64,000 nucleotides of DNA from contig JAXHMM010000011.1 in NCBI GenBank assembly GCA_034521445.1, forward strand, positions 62,001-126,000, read 5' to 3'. How positions within the stretch are numbered: the stretch's first letter is position 1; the number at the start of each line of letters is the position of its first letter. This stretch comes from Balneolaceae bacterium (GTDB taxonomy: Bacteria > Bacteroidota > Rhodothermia > Balneolales > Balneolaceae). Position numbers and translations under genes: made by a program. Below the pieces are notes generated by a model. The model was not told the DNA's origin. It saw only the letters and a program-made list of their open reading frames with translations, and ran no database searches. This document shows positions 55,230 through 64,000 of this stretch, piece after piece.

Positions 55230-55436
55230 GCACGCCTCGTTTTGGATGGAGAAGAAGAGCGTGGAGTAGACGCCGTAGCGGTCCTGTGCAAACCAGTTGG
55301 AGATGTCCGGCTGGTGCTCTTCTGTCCGGAAGCCGTGGATCTCCGTTTCGCTGTAGATGGGTACCTTCTGGCGGGCCAGGATTTTCCGTACGTCGTTGGT
55401 GTATTCTTCGATGCTGAGGATGATGAGCAGTTTCAT
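55230..55436 (-). pseudogene. Truncated P-II-like small protein of efflux cluster
   Basis: The minus strand from ATG 55436 reads MKLLIILSIEEYTNDVRKIL, then KVPIYSETEIHGFRTEEHQ and RYGVYSTLFFSIQNEA. This resembles small P-II/DUF3240-type proteins encoded next to RND efflux genes. After FFSIQNEA, at about 55,230, the sequence becomes the reverse strand of pncB, so the normal C terminus of about 30 residues is missing. The start is five bases after the probable end of the RND gene, so they were once one operon. Confidence 0.45.
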
Positions 55437-55438
55437 AG

Positions 55439-58283
55439 TCAGGCGGTTTCGTTGTTGCAGATGTGAATCCCTTTCTGCGTCTACTGAAATAGATCAGGGG
55501 AACCATGATCAGGGTCAGGGCTGTAGAGGCGACCGCGCCGCCCATCAGGGAGATGGCCAGTCCCTGGAAGATGGGGTCAAACAGGATCACGACCGCCCCG
55601 ATGACCACCGTGCCGGCTGTCAGCAAGAATGGGCATGCTGCGGACGGCGCCGGCCTCGATGACCGCCTGCTTGAGCGAAATCCCGTCCTTGAGTCGCAGG
55701 TTGATGAAGTCGATCAGCAGCACGGAGTTACGCACCATGATGCCGGCCAGGGCGATCATGCCAATCATGGAGGTGGCCGTAAAGAAGGCGCCCAGCAGCC
55801 AGTGGCCGATCATGATGCCCACCAGTGACAGCGGTATGGCGATCATCATGATAATGGGCACCTTGAAGTCCTGGAACCAGCCGATGATCAGCATGTAGAT
55901 GATCACCAGCACCACGGCGAAGGCGATGCCCAGGTCGCGGAATACCTCGTAGGTGATCTGCCACTCGCCGTCCCACTTGAGCGTGTAATCCTCCTGCATG
56001 AAGGGCTGCCCGGCGAAGATCTGCTCCAGGCTGTAGCCCGCCGGCATGTCGATCTCCGCGATCTGCTCGCCGGCGTCCAGGATGGCGTAGACGGGACTCT
56101 CGATGGCGCCGGCGACCTCGGCGGTCACGTACATGACGCGCCGCTGGTTCTTGCGGTGGATGCTGGGCTCGAGCGTTTCCTCCCGCACGCTGACCAGGTC
56201 CGCAACCGGCACCATGCTGCCCGGATGCCGACTGCATGTAGAGCTCGCTGGAGCTGCGGAATGCCGGAGCGATCCGCCTTCGGGAAGCTCCAGGACGATG
56301 GGAATCTCGTTGACCTCCCGGTCGCTGTACAGGCGCGAGACCGGCATGCCCTCCAGGGCCATGGTCACCGTCTCCACCACCTGCCCGGAGGGAATGCCCG
56401 AGAGCATGGCCTTCTCGGTGTTCACGTCCAGCCGGTACTTGGATCTGCGGCGCCTCCACGCATCCAGTCCACATCCACCACGCCTTCCATGCTCGCGGAA
56501 AATGTCCATGACCTGGCCGGCGACGCGTGCGCGCTGCGTCGCTGTCCGGGCCGTAGATCTCGGCCACCAGGGTGGACAGCACCGGCGGGCCGGGCGGGAC
56601 CTCCACCACCTTGATGTTGGCGTCGTACTTGCGGCCCGACCTGTTGAACGATGGGACGAATGCGCTTGGCGATGGCGTGGCTCTGATCGCTTCGCTCGCC
56701 TTTCTCCACCAGGTTGAGCTGGATGTCGGCAACGTTGGCGCTGCCGGCGCAGGTCGTAGTGGCGCACCAGTCCGTTGAAATTGATGGGCGCGTTAAGCCC
56801 CGCATAGATCTGGTAGTCCTTCAGCTCGGGCAGGTCCTTCAGGCTGATGCCCACCTCCCGCGCCACGGCGTTGGTGCGCTCCAGGGTGGTGCCCTCGGGC
56901 ATGTCGATGATGAGCTGCACCTCGTTCTTGTTGTCGAAGGGCAGCATCTTCACCTCCACCATGCGGAAGTACAAACAGCAGCGTGGAGGCCAGCAGCAGG
57001 AGCGTCACCCCGCCGATGAACATCCAGCGGTAGGTCGCCTGTTCCAGGAGCGGCTCGCATGGTTCCGCGCAGTACCATCGGTAGATGCGCGTGTCTTCCA
57101 GCCGGTAGGCCTTTTCGCTGCCGCTCCTCATCCTTTTCCGGCTTGACATGCGGCAGCAGCTTGTAGGCCAGCCACGGGGTTATCACCAGGGCCACAATCA
57201 GCGAGAAGATCATCGCCAGGGAGGCCCCGATGGGCATGGGACTCATATAGGGTCCCATAAGCCCCGATACAAAGGCCATGGGCAGCACGGCGGATATCAC
57301 CGTGAAGGTGGCCAGGATGGTGGGGTTGCCCACCTCGTTGATGGAGGCGATGGCAGCCTGCTTGAAGGGCAGCTTCCTCATCTTGAAGTGCCGGTGCATA
57401 TTTTCGGCTACGATGATGGAGTCGTCCACCACGATGCCGGTCACGAAGACCAGCGCGAAGAGGGTGATGCGGTTCAGCGTGTAGCCGAAGAGATAGTACA
57501 GAAAAAGGGTCAGGGCGAAGGTGACCGGCACTGAGAGGAAGACCACCAGTCCGCCCCGCCATCCCATGGCCAGGGCCACGACGACGGTCACGGCCAGGAT
57601 GGCCGCCAGCAGGTGTTCCAGCAGCGAAAGCACCTTGTTGGCCGCCGTCTCCCCGTAGTTGCGGGTGGTGGTCACGGTGATGTCGGAAGGTATGAGGCTG
57701 CCCTCCAGCAGCGCGATCTTCTCCTCCACCTGCCCGGCGATGTACATGGCGTCCGCCCCGGGGCGCTTGGCCACCGAAATGGTCACGGCGGGAAAGGACT
57801 CGCCCGGCATCAGATCACCTTTTCCCGCGGCCGCCCTTCCCAGCCCGTAGGAAACATAGTCTGTGGGCTCACCGGGACCGTCGCTTACCGTCTGCGATGC
57901 TGCCCAGGTAGATGGGGTCGCCGTTGCGCACGTCGACCACCAGGCTGCGCACCTCCTCGGCGTCGCGGAAGAAGTCGCCCGTGTCTACCAGGTAGCTGGT
58001 GTCGGCCCGGTCAAAGGAGCCCGAACGAAAGCTCCCGGTTGGCCGCGCGGATCTGGCCGGCCACCTGCATGGGATCGATGCCGTAGGAGGCCATCCTGGC
58101 CTTGTCGAGCTGCACGCGAACCTGCCGGGTTCGTCCCCCGTGCAGGCTGGTCTGCGCCACGTCGTCGATTTTCTTGATCTCCAGGGCCAGCTCGTCGGCC
58201 ACCCGCCGGATCTGGTAGTCGTCGTAGCTGCGGCTCCACAGGGTCAGCGTCATGATGGGCACGTCGTCGATGGAGCGCGGTAA
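55439..58283 (-). pseudogene. RND efflux permease, 5'-truncated with many frameshifts
   Basis: Read leftward from 58283, it begins inside the protein with LPRSIDDVPIMTLTLWSRSY and RRVADELALEIKKIDDVAQT (first periplasmic part). In-frame pieces then include MPGESFPAVTISVAKRPGAD, FLSVPVTFALTLFLYYLFG, and the characteristic TM4 region FVTGIVVDDSIIVAENMHRH. Later pieces are [40 protein letters not shown] and [19 protein letters not shown]. The end is SMPILLTAGTVVIGAVVILF and a stop near 55,439. At least six frameshifts and loss of roughly the first 150 residues make it non-functional. The base composition is GC-rich like the host genes. Confidence 0.85.
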
Positions 58284-58287
58284 TTTA

Positions 58288-58333
58288 ACGATTAAAAGTA
58301 CGGCGTCTTTTCAGATTTGTCAATCGTTTTCGC
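58288..58333 (-). repeat. Degenerate second copy of the arsR upstream sequence
   Basis: TAATTTAACGATTAAAAGTA (58289 on) matches TAATTGAACGATTAAAGGTA at 53211 with two differences. Similarity continues through ACG[A/G]CGTC and into [A/T]TTGTCAA, over about 45 bases. It abuts the point where the RND pump sequence begins, in the same relative position that arsR has to the first copy. Confidence 0.6.
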
Positions 58334-58387
58334 ACAAATTGACCAAAAAGACGTGGAGTTTCGCGACTCTCTTGATGACTTCCGGTG

Positions 58388-59233
58388 CTAGCTCACCAGC
58401 AGCAGCGGACATTTCACGTTGCGCAGCAGCGAATCGAGGTACTTGCTCACCACCTCCATCCCCTTCGGCAGGACCAACAGCCCGCACCGTTGCCTGTAGA
58501 CGACGTCCATAAAACTGCCCAGGTCGGCATGGGGCATGGCCTGCACGTCTGCGAAGACCCGGTGCCGGTCCAGCACGTCGCGAACTTCGACGCGCCGCTC
58601 CTCGGTCAACTTGTCACCCTCCCCCGTCACCAGCACGGACAGCCGGCTGTTGTCGTTTTTCGCAATCTGCAGGGCGATGGCCAGTCCTTTCCGTCCTGAC
58701 GGCGATCCGTCATAGACCACCGTCAACACCGTCCCCACGTACATCCCCTTCTCCAGGATCAGCACGGGTTTGTCGGATTGCCGGATGATGGCCCGGGCCG
58801 TGGAGCCCAGCCGCCCCCTTTTGGCGTAGTTGCCTTTCAGTCCCAGCGTGATCAGGTCCGACCGCCTGGAGGCCTCCAGCACCTTTTCGTCCACCTTGCC
58901 GCTGGCGGTCTCCATGGAATAGGTTACCTGGTAATGCTGGCCCAGGTCGTGCATGCGGTCCCGGATGCGGTTGCGCAGGCGGGTCATCTTCTCCTCCACC
59001 GTGTCCCTTTCGAGGGGTCCCTCCTCCCCGGTGAGCTCGCTGATGCTGGTGGTGACCGGCAGGTCGGACAGCCGGCCCCAGAGCTCGTTCTCCACGAAGA
59101 GGCCCTTCACGTTGGCTTCCAGGATGTGGGCCAGCGTGACGGCGGCCTCCAGGGCGGCGTGGCTGTGCGGGGAGGTGTCCACCGCCACCAGGATCTCCCG
59201 CAGCACCCGTTCTTTTTCGGATTCTTCGGCCAT
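58388..59233 (-). CDS. Tandem universal stress protein (Lon-linked)
   Basis: A 281-residue protein of two UspA domains. Domain 1 has EILVAVDTSPHSHAALEAAV, LITLGLKGNYAKRGRLGSTA (nucleotide loop) and IIRQSDKPVLILEKG. Domain 2 starts TVLTVVYDGSPSGRKGLAIA and ends LRNVKCPLLLVS, with a weaker nucleotide loop. It starts at ATG 59233, two bases after the stop of the Lon-like protease gene, so the two are co-transcribed. ATP binding is likely for domain 1 only. The general role is stress survival; a specific function cannot be given. Confidence 0.87.
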   Translation of the reverse strand: MAEESEKERVLREILVAVDTSPHSHAALEAAVTLAHILEANVKGLFVENELWGRLSDLPVTTSISELTGEEGPLERDTVEEKMTRLRNRIRDRMHDLGQHYQVTYSMETASGKVDEKVLEASRRSDLITLGLKGNYAKRGRLGSTARAIIRQSDKPVLILEKGMYVGTVLTVVYDGSPSGRKGLAIALQIAKNDNSRLSVLVTGEGDKLTEERRVEVRDVLDRHRVFADVQAMPHADLGSFMDVVYRQRCGLLVLPKGMEVVSKYLDSLLRNVKCPLLLVS

Positions 59234-59235
59234 GG

Positions 59236-61674
59236 CTACTTCCTGCCGTTTTCAGGGGTTGCGAATTCCTTGCGGCGCTCGGCAAAGTCGGAGAGCTTTT
59301 CCCGGATAAGGTGATTGACGGTATCCTCGGGGAAACTGCCGTCCGGCTGCTCCTCGCCGGCGGTCATGCCGGTGAGCAGCTCCATGCCCTCGTCGAGGGT
59401 TTCGATGGACCAGATGTGGAACCGGCCCTCCTCCACCGCCTCCACCACGTCGCTGCGCAGCATCAGGTTCTTCTCGTTGGCCTTGGGGATGATCACGCCC
59501 TGCTCGCCGGTGAGCCCCTTTTTGCTGCAGACGTCGAAGTAGCCCTCGATCTTCTCGTTCACCCCGCCGATGGGCTGGATCTGCCCGTGCTGGTTGACCG
59601 AGCCGGTTACGCTGAACGACTGTTTCAGGGGGAGGTCGCCTATGGCCGAGAGCAGCGCGAACAGTTCGGCTGCCGAGGCGCTGTCGCCGTCGATGTTCCC
59701 GTAGGACTGTTCGAATACGAGGGAGGCGGACATGGCCAGGGGACGTTCCCGCGCGTAGCGCTCGCCCAGGTAGCCCTTGATAATCAGCACGCCCTTGGAG
59801 TGAATGGGACCGCTCATCTCCACCTCGCGCTCGATGTTGATGATCTCGCCCTTGCCCAGCTGCACGCGGGCGGTAATGCGGTTGGGCCGCCCGAACATCA
59901 GGTTGCCCAGCTGCAGCACCGACAGGCCGTTCACCTGCCCGACGGCCTCCCCTTCCGTGTCGATGAAGATGGTGCCCCGCTCGATGGTCTCCTGCACCTT
60001 GTCGCGCAGGCGCGCCGAGCGGTAGATCTTGTGCTCGATGGCCTTCTCCACGTCTTCGTAGTGCACGTGGCCGTTATCGTTCTCCTCGGCCCAGTGGTCG
60101 GCCTCAATCAGCAGGTCCTTCAGCTCCTCGGTCTGCGTGGAGAGCTTCTCGTTGTCGCCGGTCATCCGCGATCCCTGCTCGATGATGCGGGCCACGGCCT
60201 TCCGGTCGAAGTGCCGCAGGCCGTTCTCCTCGATAAGGCCGGCGATCAGCTGCGAGTAGTGCTCCTGGTTGTCGCCGTTGCGGTCAATCTCGTCCTCGAA
60301 GTCGGCCTCCACCTTGAAGAGCTTCTGGAATTCGGGGTCGTGCTCACAGAGCAGGTAGTAGAGCATGCGCTGCCCCAGCAGCACCACCTTCACCTCCAGG
60401 TCCACCGGCTCGGGCGAAAGCGAAACCGTGCTGATCATGCTGTAGGATTCGCCGAGGGACTCGATCTTGAGCCTGCCCGATTTGAGGGCGCGCTTCAGTC
60501 CCTCCCAGGCGAAGGGCTCCAGCAGCACCTGCCGCGCGTCCAGCACCAGGTAGCCCCCGTTGGCGCGGTGGAGGGCGCCCGGCTTGATCAAATTGAAATT
60601 CGTGGTCAGGGCGCCCATGCGTGACTTGTACTCCACGCGGCCGACCAGGTTCTTGTAGTTGGGATTGTCCTCGTAGACCACCGGGGCGCCCTCGGTTTCG
60701 GCGTGGTCCACCAGCACGTTCACCCGGTACCGGTCCAGCACCGGGGTGCCCGAGTCGGTGCCCTGCAGCCGGGCTTGCCGGCCGCCCATCATCTGGGCCA
60801 TCTGGTTGCCGCCCTGCTGCTGACCCTGGTTGCTCATGATGGCCTGCACGTTCTCCACGATGTCCAGCTCCACGGCGTCCAGAAAGTCCTGCACGCGTTT
60901 CAACTCGGAGAAGGCCTCCCGGATGTCGTCAAAGAGGTCCTTGATGGCAAAGGTGGCGATCTCCTTGTCCAGCTCCTTCTTCTTGCGGCGCAGCTCGCGC
61001 TGGGCGGACGGCATCTGGCGTATCAGTTCCTGGAGCTTCTCCTGCAGGCCCTTGGTCTTCTCCTGCAGCTCCTGGCGTTTCTCCTGGGAAAGGCTGTTCA
61101 CCTCCTCCTGGTTCATCAGGTCGCCGTCCTCCTTGATGGGCGCGAAGGTAAAGCCCGCGGGAGTGCGGAGCAGCGAGAGTCCCTTCTCCCGGGCCTCCTC
61201 CTGCAGCTCCTCGAAAGTCTGGTCCTGCTGGTCCTGCACCTCATCCTGCAGGGCCTGGCGGCGGTTTTCGTACTCCTCGGTCTCGAAGGCGGCCGTCAGC
61301 GTGGGAGGCAGGTCCTCGATCAGCTTCTCCATCCACTCCTTCAGCTCGCAGCCGCGGCCGCGAGGCATATGCAGGGCCGCGGGTTCGTAGCGGTCGTCGA
61401 AGTTGTTCACGTAGCAGAGATCCCCCGGGGTCTCCTCATCAGCGGAGGCCTCCTCCAGGTACTCCAGGATGTGTCCCCGCTTGTCGGTCTCATGGGGACC
61501 CAGGGCAAAGATGTTGTAGCCCTTGCGGTCGATGCCCGTGCCGAAATCCAGGGACGAGGTCAATCGCTCCTGGCCGAGCACCTTGACCCGGTTGGAGATT
61601 TCTTCGGTGGATTCAAAGTCGAATTGCCGGGCGTCGCACGCCTTGCGAAGGGACGCGGCGTCGAGCTGGTTCAT
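59236..61674 (-). CDS. Lon-like (LonB/LonC-type) ATP-dependent protease
   Basis: An 812-residue AAA protease lacking the usual LonA N-terminal domain. I start at ATG 61674 (MNQLDAASLRKACDARQFDF); the open frame upstream to 61833 does not fit. The AAA part opens RVKVLGQERLTSSLDFGTGI and IFALGPHETDKRGHI in place of a strict Walker A. A long coiled-coil insertion follows (residues about 170-300). The C-terminal S16 protease domain has the Ser-Lys dyad: catalytic Ser in GDSASAAELFALLSAI and Lys in PIGGVNEKIEGYFDVC. It precedes and probably co-operates with the usp gene. Confidence 0.9.
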   Translation of the reverse strand: MNQLDAASLRKACDARQFDFESTEEISNRVKVLGQERLTSSLDFGTGIDRKGYNIFALGPHETDKRGHILEYLEEASADEETPGDLCYVNNFDDRYEPAALHMPRGRGCELKEWMEKLIEDLPPTLTAAFETEEYENRRQALQDEVQDQQDQTFEELQEEAREKGLSLLRTPAGFTFAPIKEDGDLMNQEEVNSLSQEKRQELQEKTKGLQEKLQELIRQMPSAQRELRRKKKELDKEIATFAIKDLFDDIREAFSELKRVQDFLDAVELDIVENVQAIMSNQGQQQGGNQMAQMMGGRQARLQGTDSGTPVLDRYRVNVLVDHAETEGAPVVYEDNPNYKNLVGRVEYKSRMGALTTNFNLIKPGALHRANGGYLVLDARQVLLEPFAWEGLKRALKSGRLKIESLGESYSMISTVSLSPEPVDLEVKVVLLGQRMLYYLLCEHDPEFQKLFKVEADFEDEIDRNGDNQEHYSQLIAGLIEENGLRHFDRKAVARIIEQGSRMTGDNEKLSTQTEELKDLLIEADHWAEENDNGHVHYEDVEKAIEHKIYRSARLRDKVQETIERGTIFIDTEGEAVGQVNGLSVLQLGNLMFGRPNRITARVQLGKGEIINIEREVEMSGPIHSKGVLIIKGYLGERYARERPLAMSASLVFEQSYGNIDGDSASAAELFALLSAIGDLPLKQSFSVTGSVNQHGQIQPIGGVNEKIEGYFDVCSKKGLTGEQGVIIPKANEKNLMLRSDVVEAVEEGRFHIWSIETLDEGMELLTGMTAGEEQPDGSFPEDTVNHLIREKLSDFAERRKEFATPENGRK

Positions 61675-61865
61675 GTGGGATGGTTTCGTTGCAGAGTATG
61701 ACGTGTAATTACAAAGGGAGCCGGGGCGCTGACGTTCCATGAGATCTAAAATGGGTGCCGGCTCGAGGATGACAGCACTGGGGATCATTTTGCAGAAGTT
61801 GGGATATATGGTATTATAAATGATCAGGTACAATACGATACCAGAAACCAGCCCTGAAGTCTGCT
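61675..61865. promoter_or_regulatory. Divergent promoter region of lon-like and histidine kinase genes
   Basis: The 191 bases between the leftward protease gene and the rightward kinase gene must hold both promoters. TATGGTATTATAAA near 61,807-61,820 is the most promoter-like AT-rich box. No operator is recognised. Confidence 0.35.
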
Positions 61866-63317
61866 ATGGATACTTCCCTGCAATCGATACTGGACGCCTT
61901 TCACGATCTGCTTTTTCTCTTTTCGGAAGAGGGGGTCATCAAGGAGTACCTCTCTCCGGGCAGGCAGGACAGGCCGGTGTTATCCGTAAACGATTTTTTA
62001 GGGAAACATTACCGGGATGTAATGCCCCCTCATGTGAGCAAAAAACTGGACCAGGCCATTGAACACCTGGATCGGAAGGAGACCGATTTCAAATTTGACT
62101 ACAGCATCGAACTCGACGGGGAAAAATCCTGGTTCGTGGCCGTGGTGTCCAAGGTAGACCTGGGAGACAAGACGGCATACCTGGCGGCGGTGCGTGACAT
62201 CACCGAGCGGAAAAACAAGGAGCTGTTGCTCCAGGGCGTGCTGAATACCGCGCCGAGCGGTATTTTCGTGTACCGTGCCATACGGAATGCCGATGATGAA
62301 ATTGTGGATTTCGAAATCAGCCAGGTGAACCGCTCGGTCGAACAACTTACCGGCGTGTCCCCTGAGGAGCTCGTAGGATTGAGAGTGACCACCATGATTC
62401 CTAATAATTCCCAGGCGGAGATACTGGAACAGTTCAAGATCGTCGTAAACACCGGGGAGATGGTGGATTTCGAATATCATGATAAGGAGGGCCTCGGCAA
62501 ACCGTCCTGGTACAAGTGCAAGTCAGCAAAATTCCGGGACGGAGTGGTGAGCTCGTTCCAGGACATCACCGAACTGAAGGAATACCAGGAAAAGCTCGTA
62601 CGGAAGAACCAGGAGCTGAAGAATCTGAACCGGCAGAAAGACAAACTGCATTCCGTCATAGCCCACGATCTCACCAATGCTGTATCCGGGTCCGAAGCTG
62701 CCTGGGATTTCATCTTTGAGGAGTATGACACTCTCTCGGAAGAGGAGCTGCTGGAATTCCTGCACGCGTTGCGGGAAAATAACAGGAACGCCAATAGGCT
62801 GCTGAAAGATCTCTTGATGTGGTCCAGGAACCAGTTTCAAGAGGTGGAGGCAAATTCCGAAATCATTCCTCTGGCTGAAGTTGCCGACCAGGCATTTCAA
62901 GGCGTCAAGTCAAAGGCCGACGATAAAGAGATTGCACTGAAAAATCGGGTTCCAGGACAGACGACCGTCAAAGCCGATCCCAACATGTTGAAAACCATAT
63001 TACGCAACCTGGTCGGCAACGGCATCAAGTTCACTCCCGAAGGTGGGGAAGTCACGGTGGAGGCCGTTCAAAAGGATCAGGAAGTAAAAATTACCGTATC
63101 GGATACCGGGGTGGGGATGGATCGGGAGACGCTGGAAAAAGCCCTCGACAAGACCAACAACTTTACCTCACACGGGACCTCCGGCGAAAAGGGCTCCGGA
63201 CTGGGACTGGATCTCTGTCACGACTTCCTGGAGAAACAAGGGAGTAAACTTATGGCCGAAAGCGAACCGGGTAAGGGGACTTCCTTCTACTTTACCCTGC
63301 CGGCCGGTACCTCCTGA
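61866..63317 (+). CDS. PAS-domain sensor histidine kinase
   Basis: A 483-residue soluble-looking kinase with no membrane segment. Two PAS domains occupy about residues 1-115 and 120-240 (ILDAFHDLLFLFSEEGVIKE; VLNTAPSGIFVYRAIRN with VSSFQDITELKEYQEKL). A coiled linker leads to the H-box DKLHSVIAHDLTNAVSGS (phospho-accepting His). The HATPase has N-box ILRNLVGNGIKFTPEGG, G1 ITVSDTGVGMDRE and G2 EKGSGLGLDLCHDFLE. It ends FYFTLPAGTS. No response regulator gene is adjacent in the window. The signal is unknown. Confidence 0.92.
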   Translation: MDTSLQSILDAFHDLLFLFSEEGVIKEYLSPGRQDRPVLSVNDFLGKHYRDVMPPHVSKKLDQAIEHLDRKETDFKFDYSIELDGEKSWFVAVVSKVDLGDKTAYLAAVRDITERKNKELLLQGVLNTAPSGIFVYRAIRNADDEIVDFEISQVNRSVEQLTGVSPEELVGLRVTTMIPNNSQAEILEQFKIVVNTGEMVDFEYHDKEGLGKPSWYKCKSAKFRDGVVSSFQDITELKEYQEKLVRKNQELKNLNRQKDKLHSVIAHDLTNAVSGSEAAWDFIFEEYDTLSEEELLEFLHALRENNRNANRLLKDLLMWSRNQFQEVEANSEIIPLAEVADQAFQGVKSKADDKEIALKNRVPGQTTVKADPNMLKTILRNLVGNGIKFTPEGGEVTVEAVQKDQEVKITVSDTGVGMDRETLEKALDKTNNFTSHGTSGEKGSGLGLDLCHDFLEKQGSKLMAESEPGKGTSFYFTLPAGTS

Positions 63318-63563
63318 CCTGCACCTTCCTGTTGTTCCGTTACGTTCTCTCTTCCGGGATCGCAATTATTCGTACTGAGACAAGCACCGCGGCAGAATCC
63401 CAAAAATTTATTTGGTAAATATTTGATTAAGACAAAATACTCTTATATCTTTTAAACGCACTGAAGAAAGAACCCGGCCGGATCAAAAGACCTGAATCGA
63501 CCGATGGATTGAAAAGCTTCTACGCACTCATCTACCATTTAATAAGCCATAAAGGCAACTCAT
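63318..63563. promoter_or_regulatory. Upstream region of the nirK-like gene
   Basis: AT-rich 246-base gap. TTTGATTAAGACAAAA near 63,424-63,440 resembles a weak FNR/CRP-type dyad (TTGAT-N4-ACAAA), as would suit nitrite-reductase control, but the match is imperfect. No gene is seen. Confidence 0.3.
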
Positions 63564-64000
63564 ATGAATACCTTTAAACAGATTACACTGGCGATGGCGG
63601 GCCTATTCCTGGTCCTCTTCGCCGTACCGACCCTTGCACAGGACAGCACCGGAACCGAACCGTTTCCGGCAGAATTTGAAATTGACGGCAAATGGTACGG
63701 CCTGCCCGACGCCAGGCTCTACCAGGAGGACTACGATGGACCTCCCGTTGTGGGCGACAACCTGACCATGCTGCCCAACGTCGCCCCCCTCTCCCCCGGG
63801 AACAAAAACCACGATGTGCGCATCGACGTGGTGACCCAGGAGATCGAAGTGGCGCCGGACATGCGCTACCGCGCGTGGACCTTCGGCGGAACCGTCCCCG
63901 GTCCCGTCCTGCACGTTCGCGAAGGCGACAAGATTACCTTCACCATGAAAAACCGCTCCCACGAGGAGGTCGCGATCTCCCAGCCGGCCAAAGGCGGCTC
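63564..64000 (+). CDS. NirK-like two-domain multicopper oxidase, N-terminal part
   Basis: Begins MNTFKQITLAMAGLFLVLFA with a signal peptide cleaved after LAQ, so it is periplasmic. Residues about 65-140 form the first cupredoxin domain: HDVRIDVVTQEIEVAPDMRY, RAWTFGGTVPGPVLHVREGD and KITFTMKNRSHEEV, which match the start of copper nitrite reductases and related two-domain oxidases. The copper-ligand histidines lie beyond the window edge, so the catalytic type cannot be decided. It is cut at 64000. Assignment as nitrite reductase (NO-forming) is likely but not certain. Confidence 0.65.
   Translation, partial: MNTFKQITLAMAGLFLVLFAVPTLAQDSTGTEPFPAEFEIDGKWYGLPDARLYQEDYDGPPVVGDNLTMLPNVAPLSPGNKNHDVRIDVVTQEIEVAPDMRYRAWTFGGTVPGPVLHVREGDKITFTMKNRSHEEVAISQPAKGG

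Noticed and set aside
1-64000. tRNA, rRNA or CRISPR repeats
   Set aside because: No cloverleaf, rRNA motif or regularly spaced repeat series was seen; the only multi-copy elements are the attC-like sites and the duplicated ars upstream sequence.

Overview
The window is a chromosomal segment of a high-GC bacterium of the Bacteroidota/Rhodothermota/Balneolota assemblage. A member of the Balneolota is my best guess. The clues are a 2,390-residue SprA/Sov type IX secretion translocon, ATP-dependent PEP carboxykinase, a LptF/LptG pair, a non-hexameric-style Lon-like protease and several lipobox lipoproteins. No rRNA, tRNA or CRISPR array was seen, so the placement is an inference.

Region 1 (1-30.6 kb) is dense, GC-rich and intact. 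It holds purD (partial), tpiA and a thioredoxin-like lipoprotein in overlapping order; gatB behind the putrescine genes aguA and aguB; pckA facing prfA; purK and purE; an SDR, a GNAT and an RRM protein; dnaJ/grpE; rsmI-lnt; sprA; lptF-lptG; a lipoprotein; and guaB. This is ordinary housekeeping chromosome.

Region 2 (about 30.7-47.1 kb) is AT-rich and looks transferred. Its core (33.9-46.95 kb) is an array of integron-type gene cassettes. Six attC-like sites and two partial ones lie in one orientation, and each cassette's first bases are complementary to the R'' box of the attC site at its far end. Cassette contents are a sigma-factor operon with membrane proteins, an AAA ATPase with a TOPRIM-like end, a 4-kb nuclease-STAND NTPase, a CPBP protease, an OsmC protein and a lipoprotein. 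An IS110-type transposase remnant sits between attC elements. No integrase gene is visible, so here the array is a CALIN (cluster of attC sites lacking an integrase). To its left are a broken TIR protein and, on the other strand, a broken STAS/GHKL ATPase plus STAS-like pair. Most large genes here carry several frameshifts, and many belong to families linked to phage defence.

Region 3 (47.1-53.25 kb) is an intact minus-strand arsenic operon in the order arsR - universal stress protein - metallophosphoesterase - DinB protein - arsD (fused to an AhpD-like domain) - arsA - acr3. An inverted repeat lies in front of arsR.

Region 4 (53.25-58.3 kb) is a rearranged scar: an intact phosphoribosyltransferase, a truncated and frameshifted pncB, a truncated P-II-like gene, and an RND efflux pump gene lacking its 5' end and riddled with frameshifts. 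At the pump's broken end lies a second copy of the arsR upstream sequence.

Region 5 (58.4-64 kb) returns to GC-rich host-like genes: a universal stress protein with a Lon-like protease, a PAS histidine kinase, and the start of a NirK-like multicopper oxidase cut by the window edge.
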